A stretch of DNA of 38,584 bases from Bacteroidota bacterium (GTDB lineage Bacteria; Bacteroidota; Bacteroidia; Bacteroidales; VadinHA17). Position numbers and translations under genes: made by a program. The notes beneath the pieces were generated by a model. It saw only the letters and a list, made by a program, of their open reading frames with translations. It had not been told where the DNA came from and ran no database searches. The stretch lies in contig JADFUQ010000183.1 in assembly GCA_015222065.1 (NCBI GenBank), positions 1 through 38,584 of the forward strand, written 5' to 3'. Positions 1 to 8,185 of the stretch are shown here, piece by piece; the first letter of the stretch is position 1, and each line of letters starts with the position of its first letter.

Positions 1-7
1 TAAATTG

Positions 8-92
8 AATATCGAACAAGGAACGCTGATTTTAGATTTCAGATTTTCAGTTACTTCACAAATCGTTAATCGGTGTTCCTTGTTCATTATTC
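8..92. repeat. Imperfect inverted repeat, arms of 24 bp
   Basis: Arms at 8-31 and 69-92 are reverse complements with four mismatches; both hold the core GAACAAGGAAC. The spacer is AT-rich. The structure lies beyond the stop codon of the S41 peptidase gene and could fold in its transcript, but it has no U-tract, so a terminator role is uncertain. It resembles the short word-like palindromes seen in other spacers of this window. Confidence 0.6.
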
Positions 93-123
93 ATTTTTTT
101 TTTGACCTATAGATGGGCTCTAA

Positions 124-1410
124 TTATATTGCCCTTTTTTCCAATAGCTTCCTGTAAGAGACTTTTTCTTCGTGTGCTTTTACTTTTCTGTCCTTTGTAC
201 CGGAGAAACTACCGTTTTCAAGGTAATAAATTGCTTCTTTAAGACATGCTTCTTCCCGGTTATTAAAAGCCCGGGTGAAATCATCATTACATAAAGCATC
301 CGGTTGTATTCCGTCATAATAATCGCTTTCATTCTTTGAGTTGGCAATCCTGAAGGTTATTGGCAGGAACACATAATCTTCATAAAGAAATACTTTCATT
401 CCAACCGGTTTGCCATAGGTTACATCACCTATTGTAACTACATCAATATGTGGTTCAAGTCCGTTTATTAAAGCCTCACTTGCAGAAGCTGTTCCTCTGG
501 TAGTTAGAATTATTACCCTGTTGAGATTAAGTGAATTGGATTGTTCTTCGAAAATTGCAGAACTATTCTCATCACTTTTCTTGTCATTGTAAATACACTT
601 TGTAAATATCTCACCAGCAGTATTCTCGCCTGTAATAAGACTTGCCAGCAGCGTGGCTACACTTGTTAGCCCCCCGGGATTATACCGCAGATCAAGGATC
701 ATTTCTGTAACTCCGGTAGTACTAAAGTAATCAAAGACCTCTGTAAATTCTTCGATTGAGGGTTGCATGAATTCCTGGAATACCATATGTGCAGTTACAG
801 TGCCATTTATATGGAGTGTGTCATAATATAAAACGGAATTTTTCTGTATTTCCTTTTTGGCAGTGGTGATTGAAACAGTGGAATCGGCGGATGTAATAAA
901 TTCGATCGTGTTCTCATATCCAACTGTTTTGTCCCCGAAGATTGTGGAACCATTTTCTATTGTGATCGGTGTTCCGTTCACTTTACTTATGATCCAGCCT
1001 CTTCGGACTTCTTCGTTATAAAGAGGGGAATCTTCGAAGATAAAAATGATCCTGGCATTTCCGTTATCATCAAAACCCCAGCTGAAACCGTGTCCGATAT
1101 ATTTACCTTCAAGCATTCGTGATTCAAATTCCTGCCATGATGTAATGTAGCTATAAATATCTTTTGGCAGGTACCTCATGGCTTCGAGTAATTCTTCAGG
1201 TGTGTCATACTGACTTTTATCTACGTCCGGCATTTCATCATACCAGAGATACCAGTCGTTCATCAATTCATAAAATTGATCCCTGGCCTTGATCTCCTCA
1301 GATGGGGGCGGATCATCTTTCTCACATCCTGTAACAAACAAAAAAAAGATACCTGAGAATATCAATATCCCGATTATATACCTGTTAAAAATTTTCATCA
1401 TCATCATCAT
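124..1410 (-). CDS. S41 family (C-terminal processing) peptidase, lipoprotein
   Basis: A 428-residue secreted serine protease of family S41. The N-terminus is a lipoprotein signal ending in FVTGC, with Cys29 as lipidation site, so the protein should be anchored on the periplasmic or outer-membrane side. A PDZ-like segment covers roughly residues 100-180. The catalytic segment GTASASE (306-312) contains the serine nucleophile, and TYGKP (Lys334) supplies the general-base lysine; LRYNPGG (241-247) is the usual S41 strand. The start lies in five consecutive ATG codons (1396-1410), so the exact first codon is ambiguous by up to four residues. It begins 5 bp after the EamA gene on the same strand and is probably co-transcribed with it. 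Substrate unknown. Family assignment is strong. Confidence 0.88.
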   Translation of the reverse strand: MMMMMKIFNRYIIGILIFSGIFFLFVTGCEKDDPPPSEEIKARDQFYELMNDWYLWYDEMPDVDKSQYDTPEELLEAMRYLPKDIYSYITSWQEFESRMLEGKYIGHGFSWGFDDNGNARIIFIFEDSPLYNEEVRRGWIISKVNGTPITIENGSTIFGDKTVGYENTIEFITSADSTVSITTAKKEIQKNSVLYYDTLHINGTVTAHMVFQEFMQPSIEEFTEVFDYFSTTGVTEMILDLRYNPGGLTSVATLLASLITGENTAGEIFTKCIYNDKKSDENSSAIFEEQSNSLNLNRVIILTTRGTASASEALINGLEPHIDVVTIGDVTYGKPVGMKVFLYEDYVFLPITFRIANSKNESDYYDGIQPDALCNDDFTRAFNNREEACLKEAIYYLENGSFSGTKDRKVKAHEEKVSYRKLLEKRAI

Positions 1411-1415
1411 TCAAA

Positions 1416-2312
1416 TTAGCTACTATTCTTCTTTCTTTTCAATCGCAATTTCTGGACCAGAATTCCGGTAATGATTAGAACAAGTCCGGCAATGGTTGTT
1501 AAATATATATATTCTCCTACAAAAATATGGATAAAAATGAGAGATAAAAATGGAGCCAGGTAAACATATATACTTATCCGGCTAGCCGATTTGCTTATTC
1601 TGAGAGCTTTAAGCCAGAAAACGAAAGAAATACCCATTTCAAAACACCCTGTGTAAATTGCCGCTACCAGTCCTTTTATGGGTGGCGCCTGTATATTGCC
1701 GGTAATAATATTGGTAAGTACAATAAATATTGTGGCAAATAAAAAACTAAGGAAAAGCTTAACCTCTTCATTACGATTATCACGAACATTGTAAATAAAA
1801 AACAGTGACCATATCACTGAACTCCCAAGTGCCAGTCCTACTCCAAGAGGATCGGAATTTCCGGGTTTCAGCAGATCTCCTTGCGTAGAGATAAAATAAA
1901 CCCCAATAAAACTGATAAAAAGAGCAATAAAACTGCGGGTAGAAACTTTCTGTTTTAATAATGGAACGGACAAAAATACAAGTACTATTGGCCATACCAT
2001 GTTAAGTGGCTGAGCTACCTGGGCCGGCAGTAATGAATAAGCCTTGAAGAGGATTATGTAATAGAGGAAAGGATTAATAAGACCCATAATGGATGATCTG
2101 AAAAGATCGCTTGCTGACTGGGTTTTAATTAAATGAAGTTTTCCCTGAAAGAGAAGGATAAAGAAAAGAAGAATCAGCGAGGTGATGGAAGCATACATCA
2201 GTAGTTCAAGGAAATTGAGGTACCTCAGAGCCAGTTTAAAAGCTGTGGCAACGGTTGACCAGAAAAATATGGCCAATCCTGCATAAAGAAATGCTTTATT
2301 CTGGGTTTTCAT
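1416..2312 (-). CDS. EamA/DMT family transporter
   Basis: A polytopic inner-membrane protein of about 298 residues with roughly ten hydrophobic segments in two similar halves, the layout of the drug/metabolite transporter EamA family. The conserved opening FWSTVATAFK lies in the first helix. I place the start at the ATG at 2312, not at the in-frame GTG at 2339: the GTG lies inside a repetitive spacer (GCGAACGAAGTGAGC-like words), and the ATG puts the first helix directly after a short polar N-terminus, as is usual. It lies downstream of serS and ends 5 bp before the S41 peptidase gene. The substrate cannot be predicted; amino acids or other metabolites are typical for the family. Confidence 0.85.
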   Translation of the reverse strand: MKTQNKAFLYAGLAIFFWSTVATAFKLALRYLNFLELLMYASITSLILLFFILLFQGKLHLIKTQSASDLFRSSIMGLINPFLYYIILFKAYSLLPAQVAQPLNMVWPIVLVFLSVPLLKQKVSTRSFIALFISFIGVYFISTQGDLLKPGNSDPLGVGLALGSSVIWSLFFIYNVRDNRNEEVKLFLSFLFATIFIVLTNIITGNIQAPPIKGLVAAIYTGCFEMGISFVFWLKALRISKSASRISIYVYLAPFLSLIFIHIFVGEYIYLTTIAGLVLIITGILVQKLRLKRKKNSS

Positions 2313-2339
2313 GAATGTATAAGACGTTATTTTGCTCAC

Positions 2340-2475
2340 TTCGTTCGCGTCAAATACTCGCTACCGCTCGTGGTCACTACGTTCGCAAAATCTTGTTTCA
2401 ACCTATAAAATCCGGTTAAAACTACATTCTTCGTGGCAAAGTACCACAACGAATCAAAATTTTTTCCCTCCGCCT
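2340..2475. repeat. Repetitive spacer of CGAACG/CGAGCGGTAGCGAG words
   Basis: On the minus strand, positions of about 2390 down to 2335 read as degenerate copies of a word near GCGAnCGnAGTGAGC. Such words recur in spacers of many Bacteroidota. This stretch separates serS from the EamA gene and creates a spurious upstream GTG start for the latter. I see no gene in it. Confidence 0.5.
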
Positions 2476-2479
2476 CATT

Positions 2480-3754
2480 TCAACCAATAATATCAAATCC
2501 GGTATATGGTCTCAGTATTTCTGGGATCACAATACCCCCGGGAGTCTGGTTGTTCTCAAGCAGTGCTGCTAAAATCCTGGGTAACGCCAGGGCGCTTCCG
2601 TTAAGTGTATGGGCAATATATGTTTTTTTGCTCCCCTTTTCTTTAAATCTCAGTTTAAGACGGTTTGCCTGGAAAGATTCGAAATTGGAGACTGAACTAA
2701 CTTCGAGCCATTTTTTCTGCGCTGCTGCAAATACCTCAAAATCGTAGGTAAGTGCTGAAGTAAATGAAAGATCTCCTCCACAAAGTCTCATTATACGATA
2801 TGGCAGTTCCAGTTTTTGTATCAGTCCTTCAATATGACCGGTCATTTCTTCAAGCGTTTCATATGATTTCCCGGGGTGTTGTATTTGCACTATTTCAACC
2901 TTATCAAATTGATGCAGGCGGTTAAGTCCTCTTACATCTTTGCCATATGAACCTGCCTCTCTTCTGAAACAAGGTGTATAAGCTATGTTTTTTACAGGTA
3001 ATTCATCAACATCAAGTATCACATCCCTGTATATATTTGTTACCGGCACTTCGGCAGTAGGTATCAGATACAGGTTATCTGCCTGAACATAATACATCTG
3101 GCTGTCTTTATCAGGTAACTGACCGGTACCGTAACCCGAATCTTCATTAACAACAATTGGTGGTTGAACTTCAAGATAACCGGCTTTCAACCCTTCATCA
3201 AGGAAGAAATTAATTAAGGCCCTTTGGAATTTAGCACCCTTTCCTTTATATACAGGAAACCCGGTACCAGTGATCTTATTACCAAGTTCAAAATCAATAA
3301 TATCATATTTGCCTGCTAGTTCCCAGTGGGGTAGTGCATTACCGGGTAGTTCCGGGAACCCTCCTCCTGAACTTATTTTTTCGTTATCTTCCTCACTGTT
3401 ACCGGATGGTACTGATTTATGAGGAATATTGGGGACCTGGATAAGCAGGTTGTTAAGTTCATTTTCAGTTTCAATAACCTCTTTATCAAGTTTCTTTATC
3501 TCCTTCTTTAACTTTCCTGTTTTTTCTTTTGCCAGGTTTGCTTCATCAATTCTTTTTTCCCTGAACAGATTCCCTATATTTTTTGAGAGTCTGTTTAACT
3601 CAGCTTTCTTTTTTTCGGTATCCTGCAGTATTTTTCTCCGTTTTTTATCATAATTGATTATCTGCCCAATAATCTCACTTGCATCAAAATTCTTAATTTT
3701 TAACAGTTTTATTATTTCAGCGGAGTCTTTTTGGATACGTTTAATATTGAGCAT
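2480..3754 (-). CDS. serS: Serine--tRNA ligase
   Basis: Class II aminoacyl-tRNA synthetase that charges tRNA-Ser (and tRNA-Sec where present) in the cytoplasm. The 424-residue length is normal. The N-terminal 110 residues form the two-helix coiled-coil arm that binds the long variable arm of tRNA-Ser. The catalytic core carries motif 2 (PCFRREAGSYGKD) and motif 3 (LNGSALALPRILAALLE) near the C-terminus, and the TAEVP serine-binding segment is present. An ATG start fits the family. It follows rplU-rpmA on the same strand but is separated from them by a strong terminator-like hairpin, so it probably has its own promoter. Identification is very secure. Confidence 0.97.
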   Translation of the reverse strand: MLNIKRIQKDSAEIIKLLKIKNFDASEIIGQIINYDKKRRKILQDTEKKKAELNRLSKNIGNLFREKRIDEANLAKEKTGKLKKEIKKLDKEVIETENELNNLLIQVPNIPHKSVPSGNSEEDNEKISSGGGFPELPGNALPHWELAGKYDIIDFELGNKITGTGFPVYKGKGAKFQRALINFFLDEGLKAGYLEVQPPIVVNEDSGYGTGQLPDKDSQMYYVQADNLYLIPTAEVPVTNIYRDVILDVDELPVKNIAYTPCFRREAGSYGKDVRGLNRLHQFDKVEIVQIQHPGKSYETLEEMTGHIEGLIQKLELPYRIMRLCGGDLSFTSALTYDFEVFAAAQKKWLEVSSVSNFESFQANRLKLRFKEKGSKKTYIAHTLNGSALALPRILAALLENNQTPGGIVIPEILRPYTGFDIIG

Positions 3755-3788
3755 ATGACAGGTTTTTATTTTATTAGTGTAAAAATAA

Positions 3789-3842
3789 AAAACTCCTGAT
3801 TATTTACAGCAAAAGCGGTAAATTGATCAGGAGGTTTTGATA
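3789..3842 (-). terminator. Rho-independent terminator after rpmA
   Basis: Read on the minus strand, CTCCTGAT pairs with ATCAGGAG. A second inner stem, AATTTAC with GTAAAT, closes a loop of about ten bases, and the outer stem is followed by a run of six T. It lies in the 104-bp gap between the rpmA stop and the serS start, which fits the end of the rplU-rpmA transcript. Confidence 0.8.
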
Positions 3843-3858
3843 GAAATATTTCAGTTTC

Positions 3859-4119
3859 TTACTTTGGTTCGGGTATTATAGAGACAAAAGATTTATTATC
3901 TTTTCTTTTTCTGAATTGAACATGCCCGTTAATAAGAGCGAAGAGGGTATGGTCTTTTCCAATTCCGACATGATCCCCCGGACTGTGTTTGGTTCCTCTT
4001 TGTCTTACTATTATGTTACCTGCTTTGGCGTACTGACCTCCGTAAAGTTTCACTCCCAGACGTTTACTTTCTGATTCTCTACCGTTACGGGAACTTCCCA
4101 TTCCTTTCTTGTGTGCCAT
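3859..4119 (-). CDS. rpmA: 50S ribosomal protein L27
   Basis: An 86-residue basic protein with the hallmark N-terminus AHKKGMGSSRNGRES and the GGQ-like and GNIIVRQRGTKHSPGDHVGIGKDHTLFA segments of L27. It sits at the peptidyl-transferase centre of the large subunit. The N-terminus begins directly with MAHKKG, with no Firmicutes-type leader to be cleaved. It follows rplU by 29 bp, the conserved rplU-rpmA order. Confidence 0.98.
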   Translation of the reverse strand: MAHKKGMGSSRNGRESESKRLGVKLYGGQYAKAGNIIVRQRGTKHSPGDHVGIGKDHTLFALINGHVQFRKRKDNKSFVSIIPEPK

Positions 4120-4148
4120 ATCTTTAAGCTTTAAGAGTTATCTGATAA

Positions 4149-4769
4149 TTATTCTTTAGTTTTTTTTGGAGAAGTTGTCTTCTTTGTTGTTTTTTTCTTC
4201 GCAGTTGTTCCGGTTTGTGTCTTTTTAGCTGCTGTTGTTGCCTTACTTACACTCTTTTTAGTTGTTGTGGTTTTTGTTTTTTCAGTAGCCGGCTTTTTTG
4301 TTGCCGGGGTTGATTTCACAGTTTTTGTTGAAGCAGTTTTTGCTTTAGCTTCACTGCTTTTGGCAACGGGTTTTTTGGTACTTACAGCTTTTGGTGCTGC
4401 TTTTTCTGTTTGTGCAGGTTTGGTTGTTTCTTTTTTCGCAACACTTTTTGTTGCCCCTTTTTCAATTATTTCATCAATAAGCACATGTGAAAGGTAATCG
4501 CGATGTCCTTTAAGTACCTTGTAACCTTTTCTCCTTTTTTTCTTGAATACTTTTACTGTATCTCCTTTCAGATGTTCAAGAATTTTACCTTTGATCAGGG
4601 CTCCTTTTATTACCGGCTCACCTACTTCTACTTTATCATCATTATCAATAAGTAATACCTTATCAAATTCAACCTTATCTCCTTCTTCTCCATCAAGACG
4701 GTGGACAAATATCTTCTGGTCTTTTGTTACCTTGAATTGCTGACCGGCAACATCTACGATTGCGTACAT
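4149..4769 (-). CDS. rplU: 50S ribosomal protein L21 with long Lys/Ala/Thr-rich tail
   Basis: Residues 1 to about 103 are a normal L21, which binds 23S rRNA domain I in the large subunit: MYAIVDVAGQQFKV at the start, KVFKKKRRKGYKVLKGHRDYL in the middle. The remaining 103 residues are a low-complexity tail of lysine, threonine, alanine and serine (KKTT, TAKK, KPA repeats) that resembles histone H1-like tails and is likely disordered. The usual family length is 100-105 residues, so this doubles the protein. Tailed L21 is known from some Bacteroidota, but its role is not established; non-specific RNA binding is an inference. First gene of the rplU-rpmA operon. Confidence 0.95.
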   Translation of the reverse strand: MYAIVDVAGQQFKVTKDQKIFVHRLDGEEGDKVEFDKVLLIDNDDKVEVGEPVIKGALIKGKILEHLKGDTVKVFKKKRRKGYKVLKGHRDYLSHVLIDEIIEKGATKSVAKKETTKPAQTEKAAPKAVSTKKPVAKSSEAKAKTASTKTVKSTPATKKPATEKTKTTTTKKSVSKATTAAKKTQTGTTAKKKTTKKTTSPKKTKE

Positions 4770-4809
4770 TCTTCTCTGTTTTACGTGTTTGTGTTCAAGA
4801 ATTGGATTG

Positions 4810-4839
4810 CAAAAGTATAAAATTTAATTGAGATACAAA
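4810..4839 (-). promoter_or_regulatory. Bacteroidota-type promoter of rplU-rpmA
   Basis: On the minus strand TTTG (4839-4836) and TACTTTTG (4817-4810) are separated by 18 bp. This matches the Bacteroidota sigma-ABfr pattern TTTG-N19-21-TAnnTTTG within one base of spacing. It lies about 40 bp upstream of the rplU start. Assignment is by motif only. Confidence 0.6.
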
Positions 4840-5047
4840 TTTTTTGTGTTTATTAATTTTTTGATTTTTGAATTTTAACTATTTTAATCATCATTTTTGT
4901 TTCCATTCTTAACCCGAAACACGCTTCGCCCGCCGTAGTAGTAACGAAGGTGGATAACTCGTAACATGTAACACGGAACATTACATCACAAAATCAATTC
5001 ACGCATTTTTTTTCATCATTAAAAATCGTATAATGTTTAATTACTTA
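4840..5047. other. Divergent spacer between rplU and the nuclease gene, with repeat words
   Basis: This spacer separates two divergent genes. AT-rich flanks surround a GC-richer island at about 4913-4980 made of words such as CCCGAAACACG, CGTAGTAGTAACGAAGG, AACTCGTAAC and ATGTAACACGGAAC. These near-repeats are typical junk-like spacer words in Bacteroidota. I see no open reading frame or RNA gene. Confidence 0.4.
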
Positions 5048-5055
5048 TATATTTG
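5048..5055 (+). promoter_or_regulatory. Possible -7 element for the bifunctional nuclease gene
   Basis: TATATTTG is a perfect match to the Bacteroidota -7 consensus TAnnTTTG, 46 bp upstream of the ATG at 5101. No clear TTTG -33 element lies at the expected distance, so the call is tentative. Confidence 0.4.
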
Positions 5056-5100
5056 TAATAGAACAAAAGGTTTAAGAAACCACCGTTTTTCAGAGAAGAT

Positions 5101-5709
5101 ATGAAGCGCATAAAATTAAATGTATTAGGAATATCATACAGTCAGACTCAATCGGGTGCTTATGCCCTTGTGCTGACTGAAGAAGAAGGTGAACGAAGGA
5201 TCCCCATTATTATTGGCGGGTTTGAGGCACAAGCAATTGCCATTCAACTGGAAGGACTAACACCTCCAAGACCGTTAACACATGATCTGTTTCATAATTT
5301 TGCCAATGCATTCGGGATTTCTCTTCGCGAAGTTGAAATTTACAGGCTGGAAGAGGGGGTTTTCTATGCTAAATTAATTTGTAGAAACGGTAGTAGAGAG
5401 ATAACAATAGATGCCCGTACATCTGATGCAATTGCTCTTGCTTTAAGATTTAAATGCCCAATTTACACAAATGAAGAGATTATGGCCAAGTCGGGTATAG
5501 TATTAGATGCAAACAGCGAAATTGAAAAAGGAAATTTTACGAAAAGTTATAAACAGGAGAAATATCAGGATAAGACTAAATCAACTTCTGAACTGGAAAA
5601 ACTTTCAGTTAAAGAATTGAAAAAACTACTTAACGAGTCGATAGACAAGGAGAATTACGAAAAAGCTTCACTTATAAGGGATGAATTAAAACGAAGAAAA
5701 CAAGAATAA
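5101..5709 (+). CDS. Bifunctional nuclease family protein with C-terminal UVR domain
   Basis: A 202-residue protein. Residues 1 to about 130 match the bifunctional nuclease (BFN, formerly DUF151) fold, including RRIPIIIGGFEAQAIA, RPLTHDLF and the DARTSDAIALALR signature. Residues of about 165-200 (KELKKLLNESIDKENYEKASLIRDELKRR) form a UVR helical hairpin as found in UvrB and UvrC, where it mediates protein contacts. Plant BFN members have DNase and RNase activity; activity here is inferred only from the fold. The fusion is common in Bacteroidota. It is the first gene of a plus-strand stretch, 100 bp ahead of the transporter gene. Confidence 0.88.
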   Translation: MKRIKLNVLGISYSQTQSGAYALVLTEEEGERRIPIIIGGFEAQAIAIQLEGLTPPRPLTHDLFHNFANAFGISLREVEIYRLEEGVFYAKLICRNGSREITIDARTSDAIALALRFKCPIYTNEEIMAKSGIVLDANSEIEKGNFTKSYKQEKYQDKTKSTSELEKLSVKELKKLLNESIDKENYEKASLIRDELKRRKQE

Positions 5710-5723
5710 ATCTGATTTAGTGA

Positions 5724-5775
5724 AACATCCCTGATAAATGTTATATCACACAAGAGAATGATTATTCAGGATGTT
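5724..5775. repeat. Imperfect hairpin in the spacer before the nucleoside transporter
   Basis: AACATCCCTGATAA (5724-5737) pairs imperfectly with TTATTCAGGATGTT (5762-5775), with a one-base bulge. It lies just past the nuclease stop codon and could attenuate or terminate, but the following U-run is weak (CCATTTT). Confidence 0.4.
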
Positions 5776-5808
5776 CCATTTTACCATTGAAAAATTATTT
5801 ATAAACAC

Positions 5809-7314
5809 ATGAAAAAATACTTATTGGTTATCCTGACTCTTTTTTTTATTATCACAACTTCCGGATTAGCAACTACACAAGATTCAATAAAAACGGTTCA
5901 GATAGAAGATCAGCAATTATCAGATTCTGTTGCTGATGAAGTTATTTTGTCACAATCATCTAAAGGTTCCGGTTTGCTTGAAAGCGAAACAAACCAAGTG
6001 GTTCCGGTAAAACCTTCTTTTGAATTTAACTTGCTTACTATATTGAGGGGGATGTTCGGGTTATTGGTAATTGTTGCAATTGCATATGTATTCAGTACTA
6101 ATCATAAAGCAGTTTCATGGAGGGTAGTGGTTACGGGACTTGTTATCCAGATTGTGCTCGCTGTAGGCATTCTATATATACCTGTGATACGCTTTCTATT
6201 TGAATTTGTTGGTAAAATATTCGTAAAGATACTGGATTTCACCAAAGTTGGAAGTGAATTTCTGTTCGGTGAGTTTTTAGATATGGATAAGTATGGGACG
6301 ATATTTGCATTTCAGATACTTCCGACAATAATATTTTTCTCAGCTCTTACGTCAGTATTGTTTTATTATGGGATTATTCAGAAAATAGTGTATGGTCTGG
6401 CATGGGTAATGACTAAAATAATGAAGCTTTCAGGAGCTGAAAGCCTTTCAGTTATCGGAAATATCTTCCTTGGACAGACTGAATCACCACTGATGATTAA
6501 AGAATATCTGCCTAAAATGAACCGTTCGGAAATGATGCTGGTAATGACAGGTGGAATGGCAACACTTGCAGGAGGGGTGTTAGCAGCATACATTGGATTT
6601 CTTGGTGGGGATGATCCGGCGCAGCGCCTGATATTTGCAAAGCATCTCCTTGCAGCTTCAGTGATGGCAGCCCCGGGAGCAGTTATAATATCAAAAATCC
6701 TGGTTCCACAATCTGAAAGTGTCGAAAAAGATGTAAAGGTATCACGAGATAAGGTCGGAAGCAACGTGCTGGATGCAATATCTAACGGAACTTCTCAGGG
6801 ACTCAGGCTTGCTGTGAATGTTGCTGCCATGTTGTTGGTTTTTCTTGCGTTTATTGCCCTGTTCAATTTTGTAATGATGAAGGTCGGAGACTGGACAAAT
6901 TTAAATGAGATCATTGCTGAAAAGACTAATGGACAGTTTGACGAATTATCATTGCAATTTGTTCTGGGATATATATTCTCACCGGTGATGTGGCTGATCG
7001 GAGTGCCGGGGGAAGATATAACGCTTATGGGAAGATTGCTTGGAGAGAAGATAATTATGACAGAATTTGTGGGATATATAAGTCTGGCAGATTTGAAAAA
7101 CCTGGGTGTCCTCTCTAATAAATCAATAATAATGGCTACTTACATGCTTTGCGGTTTTGCAAATTTTGCATCAATAGGGATACAAATTGGTGGTATTGGA
7201 TCACTTGCCCCTAACCAGCGGGTTTTATTATCTAAATTTGGTATGCGGGCACTTCTTGCAGGTACGCTTGCTTCATTATTGTCTGCTACAATTGTTGGAA
7301 CAATATTGAGCTGA
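5809..7314 (+). CDS. NupC-type concentrative nucleoside transporter with N-terminal extension
   Basis: A membrane symporter of the CNT family that takes up nucleosides with H+ or Na+. The core from about residue 75 on carries the family signatures GQTESPLMIKEYLPKM and TGGMATLAGGVLAAYIGFL and the C-terminal GFANFASIGIQIGG. Ahead of it lies an extension of about 70 residues with a signal-like hydrophobic start (KKYLLVILTLFFIITTSG) and a polar Ser/Asp/Gln-rich linker. At 501 residues it is roughly 80-100 longer than the E. coli homologue; the extension probably places an extra segment on the periplasmic side. Substrate range is inferred from the family. Confidence 0.9.
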   Translation: MKKYLLVILTLFFIITTSGLATTQDSIKTVQIEDQQLSDSVADEVILSQSSKGSGLLESETNQVVPVKPSFEFNLLTILRGMFGLLVIVAIAYVFSTNHKAVSWRVVVTGLVIQIVLAVGILYIPVIRFLFEFVGKIFVKILDFTKVGSEFLFGEFLDMDKYGTIFAFQILPTIIFFSALTSVLFYYGIIQKIVYGLAWVMTKIMKLSGAESLSVIGNIFLGQTESPLMIKEYLPKMNRSEMMLVMTGGMATLAGGVLAAYIGFLGGDDPAQRLIFAKHLLAASVMAAPGAVIISKILVPQSESVEKDVKVSRDKVGSNVLDAISNGTSQGLRLAVNVAAMLLVFLAFIALFNFVMMKVGDWTNLNEIIAEKTNGQFDELSLQFVLGYIFSPVMWLIGVPGEDITLMGRLLGEKIIMTEFVGYISLADLKNLGVLSNKSIIMATYMLCGFANFASIGIQIGGIGSLAPNQRVLLSKFGMRALLAGTLASLLSATIVGTILS

Positions 7315-7382
7315 TCTAGATAAAAGAAATCATTTTTTTGAATTTTTCATATTATAAATCTCTGATAAGAAAAAGTTGAAAA

Positions 7383-8174
7383 ATGGACCTCTATCTGAAA
7401 GACAAAACAATCCTGGTAACAGGGGGTAGTAAGGGCATCGGATTTGCCTGTGCAAAGATTCTTGCAATGGAAGGTGCTCAGGTATTGATCAGTTCCCGCT
7501 CCGAAGAAAATTTGAAATCAGCCGCGGGGGAGATAATAAAAATTACCGGCACAGAACCGGGTATATTCCCTGCCGATGTTTCCATAAATAAGCATATTCA
7601 GGATCTGAAAGTATGGGTTATGGAAAACTATGGGAAGCTGGATGGATTGGTGATAAATGCTGGCGGTCCTCCTGCCGGACATCCACTAACAAAAGACGAT
7701 GAGGAATGGGAAAAAGCATTCAAAACAAACTTTCTTTCAGGAGTGAGATTAACCCGTGAGTTTATACCTTTGATGCAAAAAAACAGGTTTGGAAGGATTG
7801 TGGCAATTACCAGTACAGGGATGAAACAACCTATACCGAATCTTGTACTTTCTAATGCAAACCGGCTTGGTTTGTCAGGTTACCTGAAAACAGTATCACT
7901 GGATGTGGCCAAAGACAATGTTCTGATAAATATTGTAATGCCCGGAGCTGTTAACACAGGGAGATTGCAGAGCCTGATGACTAAGGTGGCACAGGAACGC
8001 GGCAGGGCTTACGAAGAGGTAATGGCTGACAGCTTAAGTAAAATCCCCGCCGGTAGGATAAGTGAGCCGGAAGAATTAGGGACTTTCATAACTTTTCTTC
8101 TTTCCGGACGAAATACATATATAACCGGACAGGCTATTGCTGTTGATGGAGGTATTATTTCAACAACACTCTAA
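7383..8174 (+). CDS. SDR family oxidoreductase with atypical active site
   Basis: A 263-residue short-chain dehydrogenase/reductase. The Rossmann NAD(P)-binding motif TGGSKGIG (14-21), the NAGG strand and the C-terminal GQAIAVDGG are all clear. The catalytic Ser is in AITSTG. However, at the positions where classical SDRs have YxxxK, this protein reads SNANR, so Tyr is replaced by Ser and Lys by Arg. A subgroup annotated as 3-oxoacyl-ACP reductase-like carries this LSNxxR form, so the reaction cannot be assumed. Its stop is 12 bp before the next gene, so the two are co-transcribed. Confidence 0.88.
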   Translation: MDLYLKDKTILVTGGSKGIGFACAKILAMEGAQVLISSRSEENLKSAAGEIIKITGTEPGIFPADVSINKHIQDLKVWVMENYGKLDGLVINAGGPPAGHPLTKDDEEWEKAFKTNFLSGVRLTREFIPLMQKNRFGRIVAITSTGMKQPIPNLVLSNANRLGLSGYLKTVSLDVAKDNVLINIVMPGAVNTGRLQSLMTKVAQERGRAYEEVMADSLSKIPAGRISEPEELGTFITFLLSGRNTYITGQAIAVDGGIISTTL

Positions 8175-8185
8175 AATTGAAGATT

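Noticed and set aside
2312..2339. GTG start of the EamA transporter at 2339
   Set aside because: It lies in a repetitive spacer and would put ten extra polar residues ahead of the conserved MKTQNKAF start.
4267..4743. Plus-strand frames opposite rplU
   Set aside because: They are shadows of the Lys/Thr/Ala-coding tail and core; Val/Phe/Ala-rich products are expected from that antisense composition.
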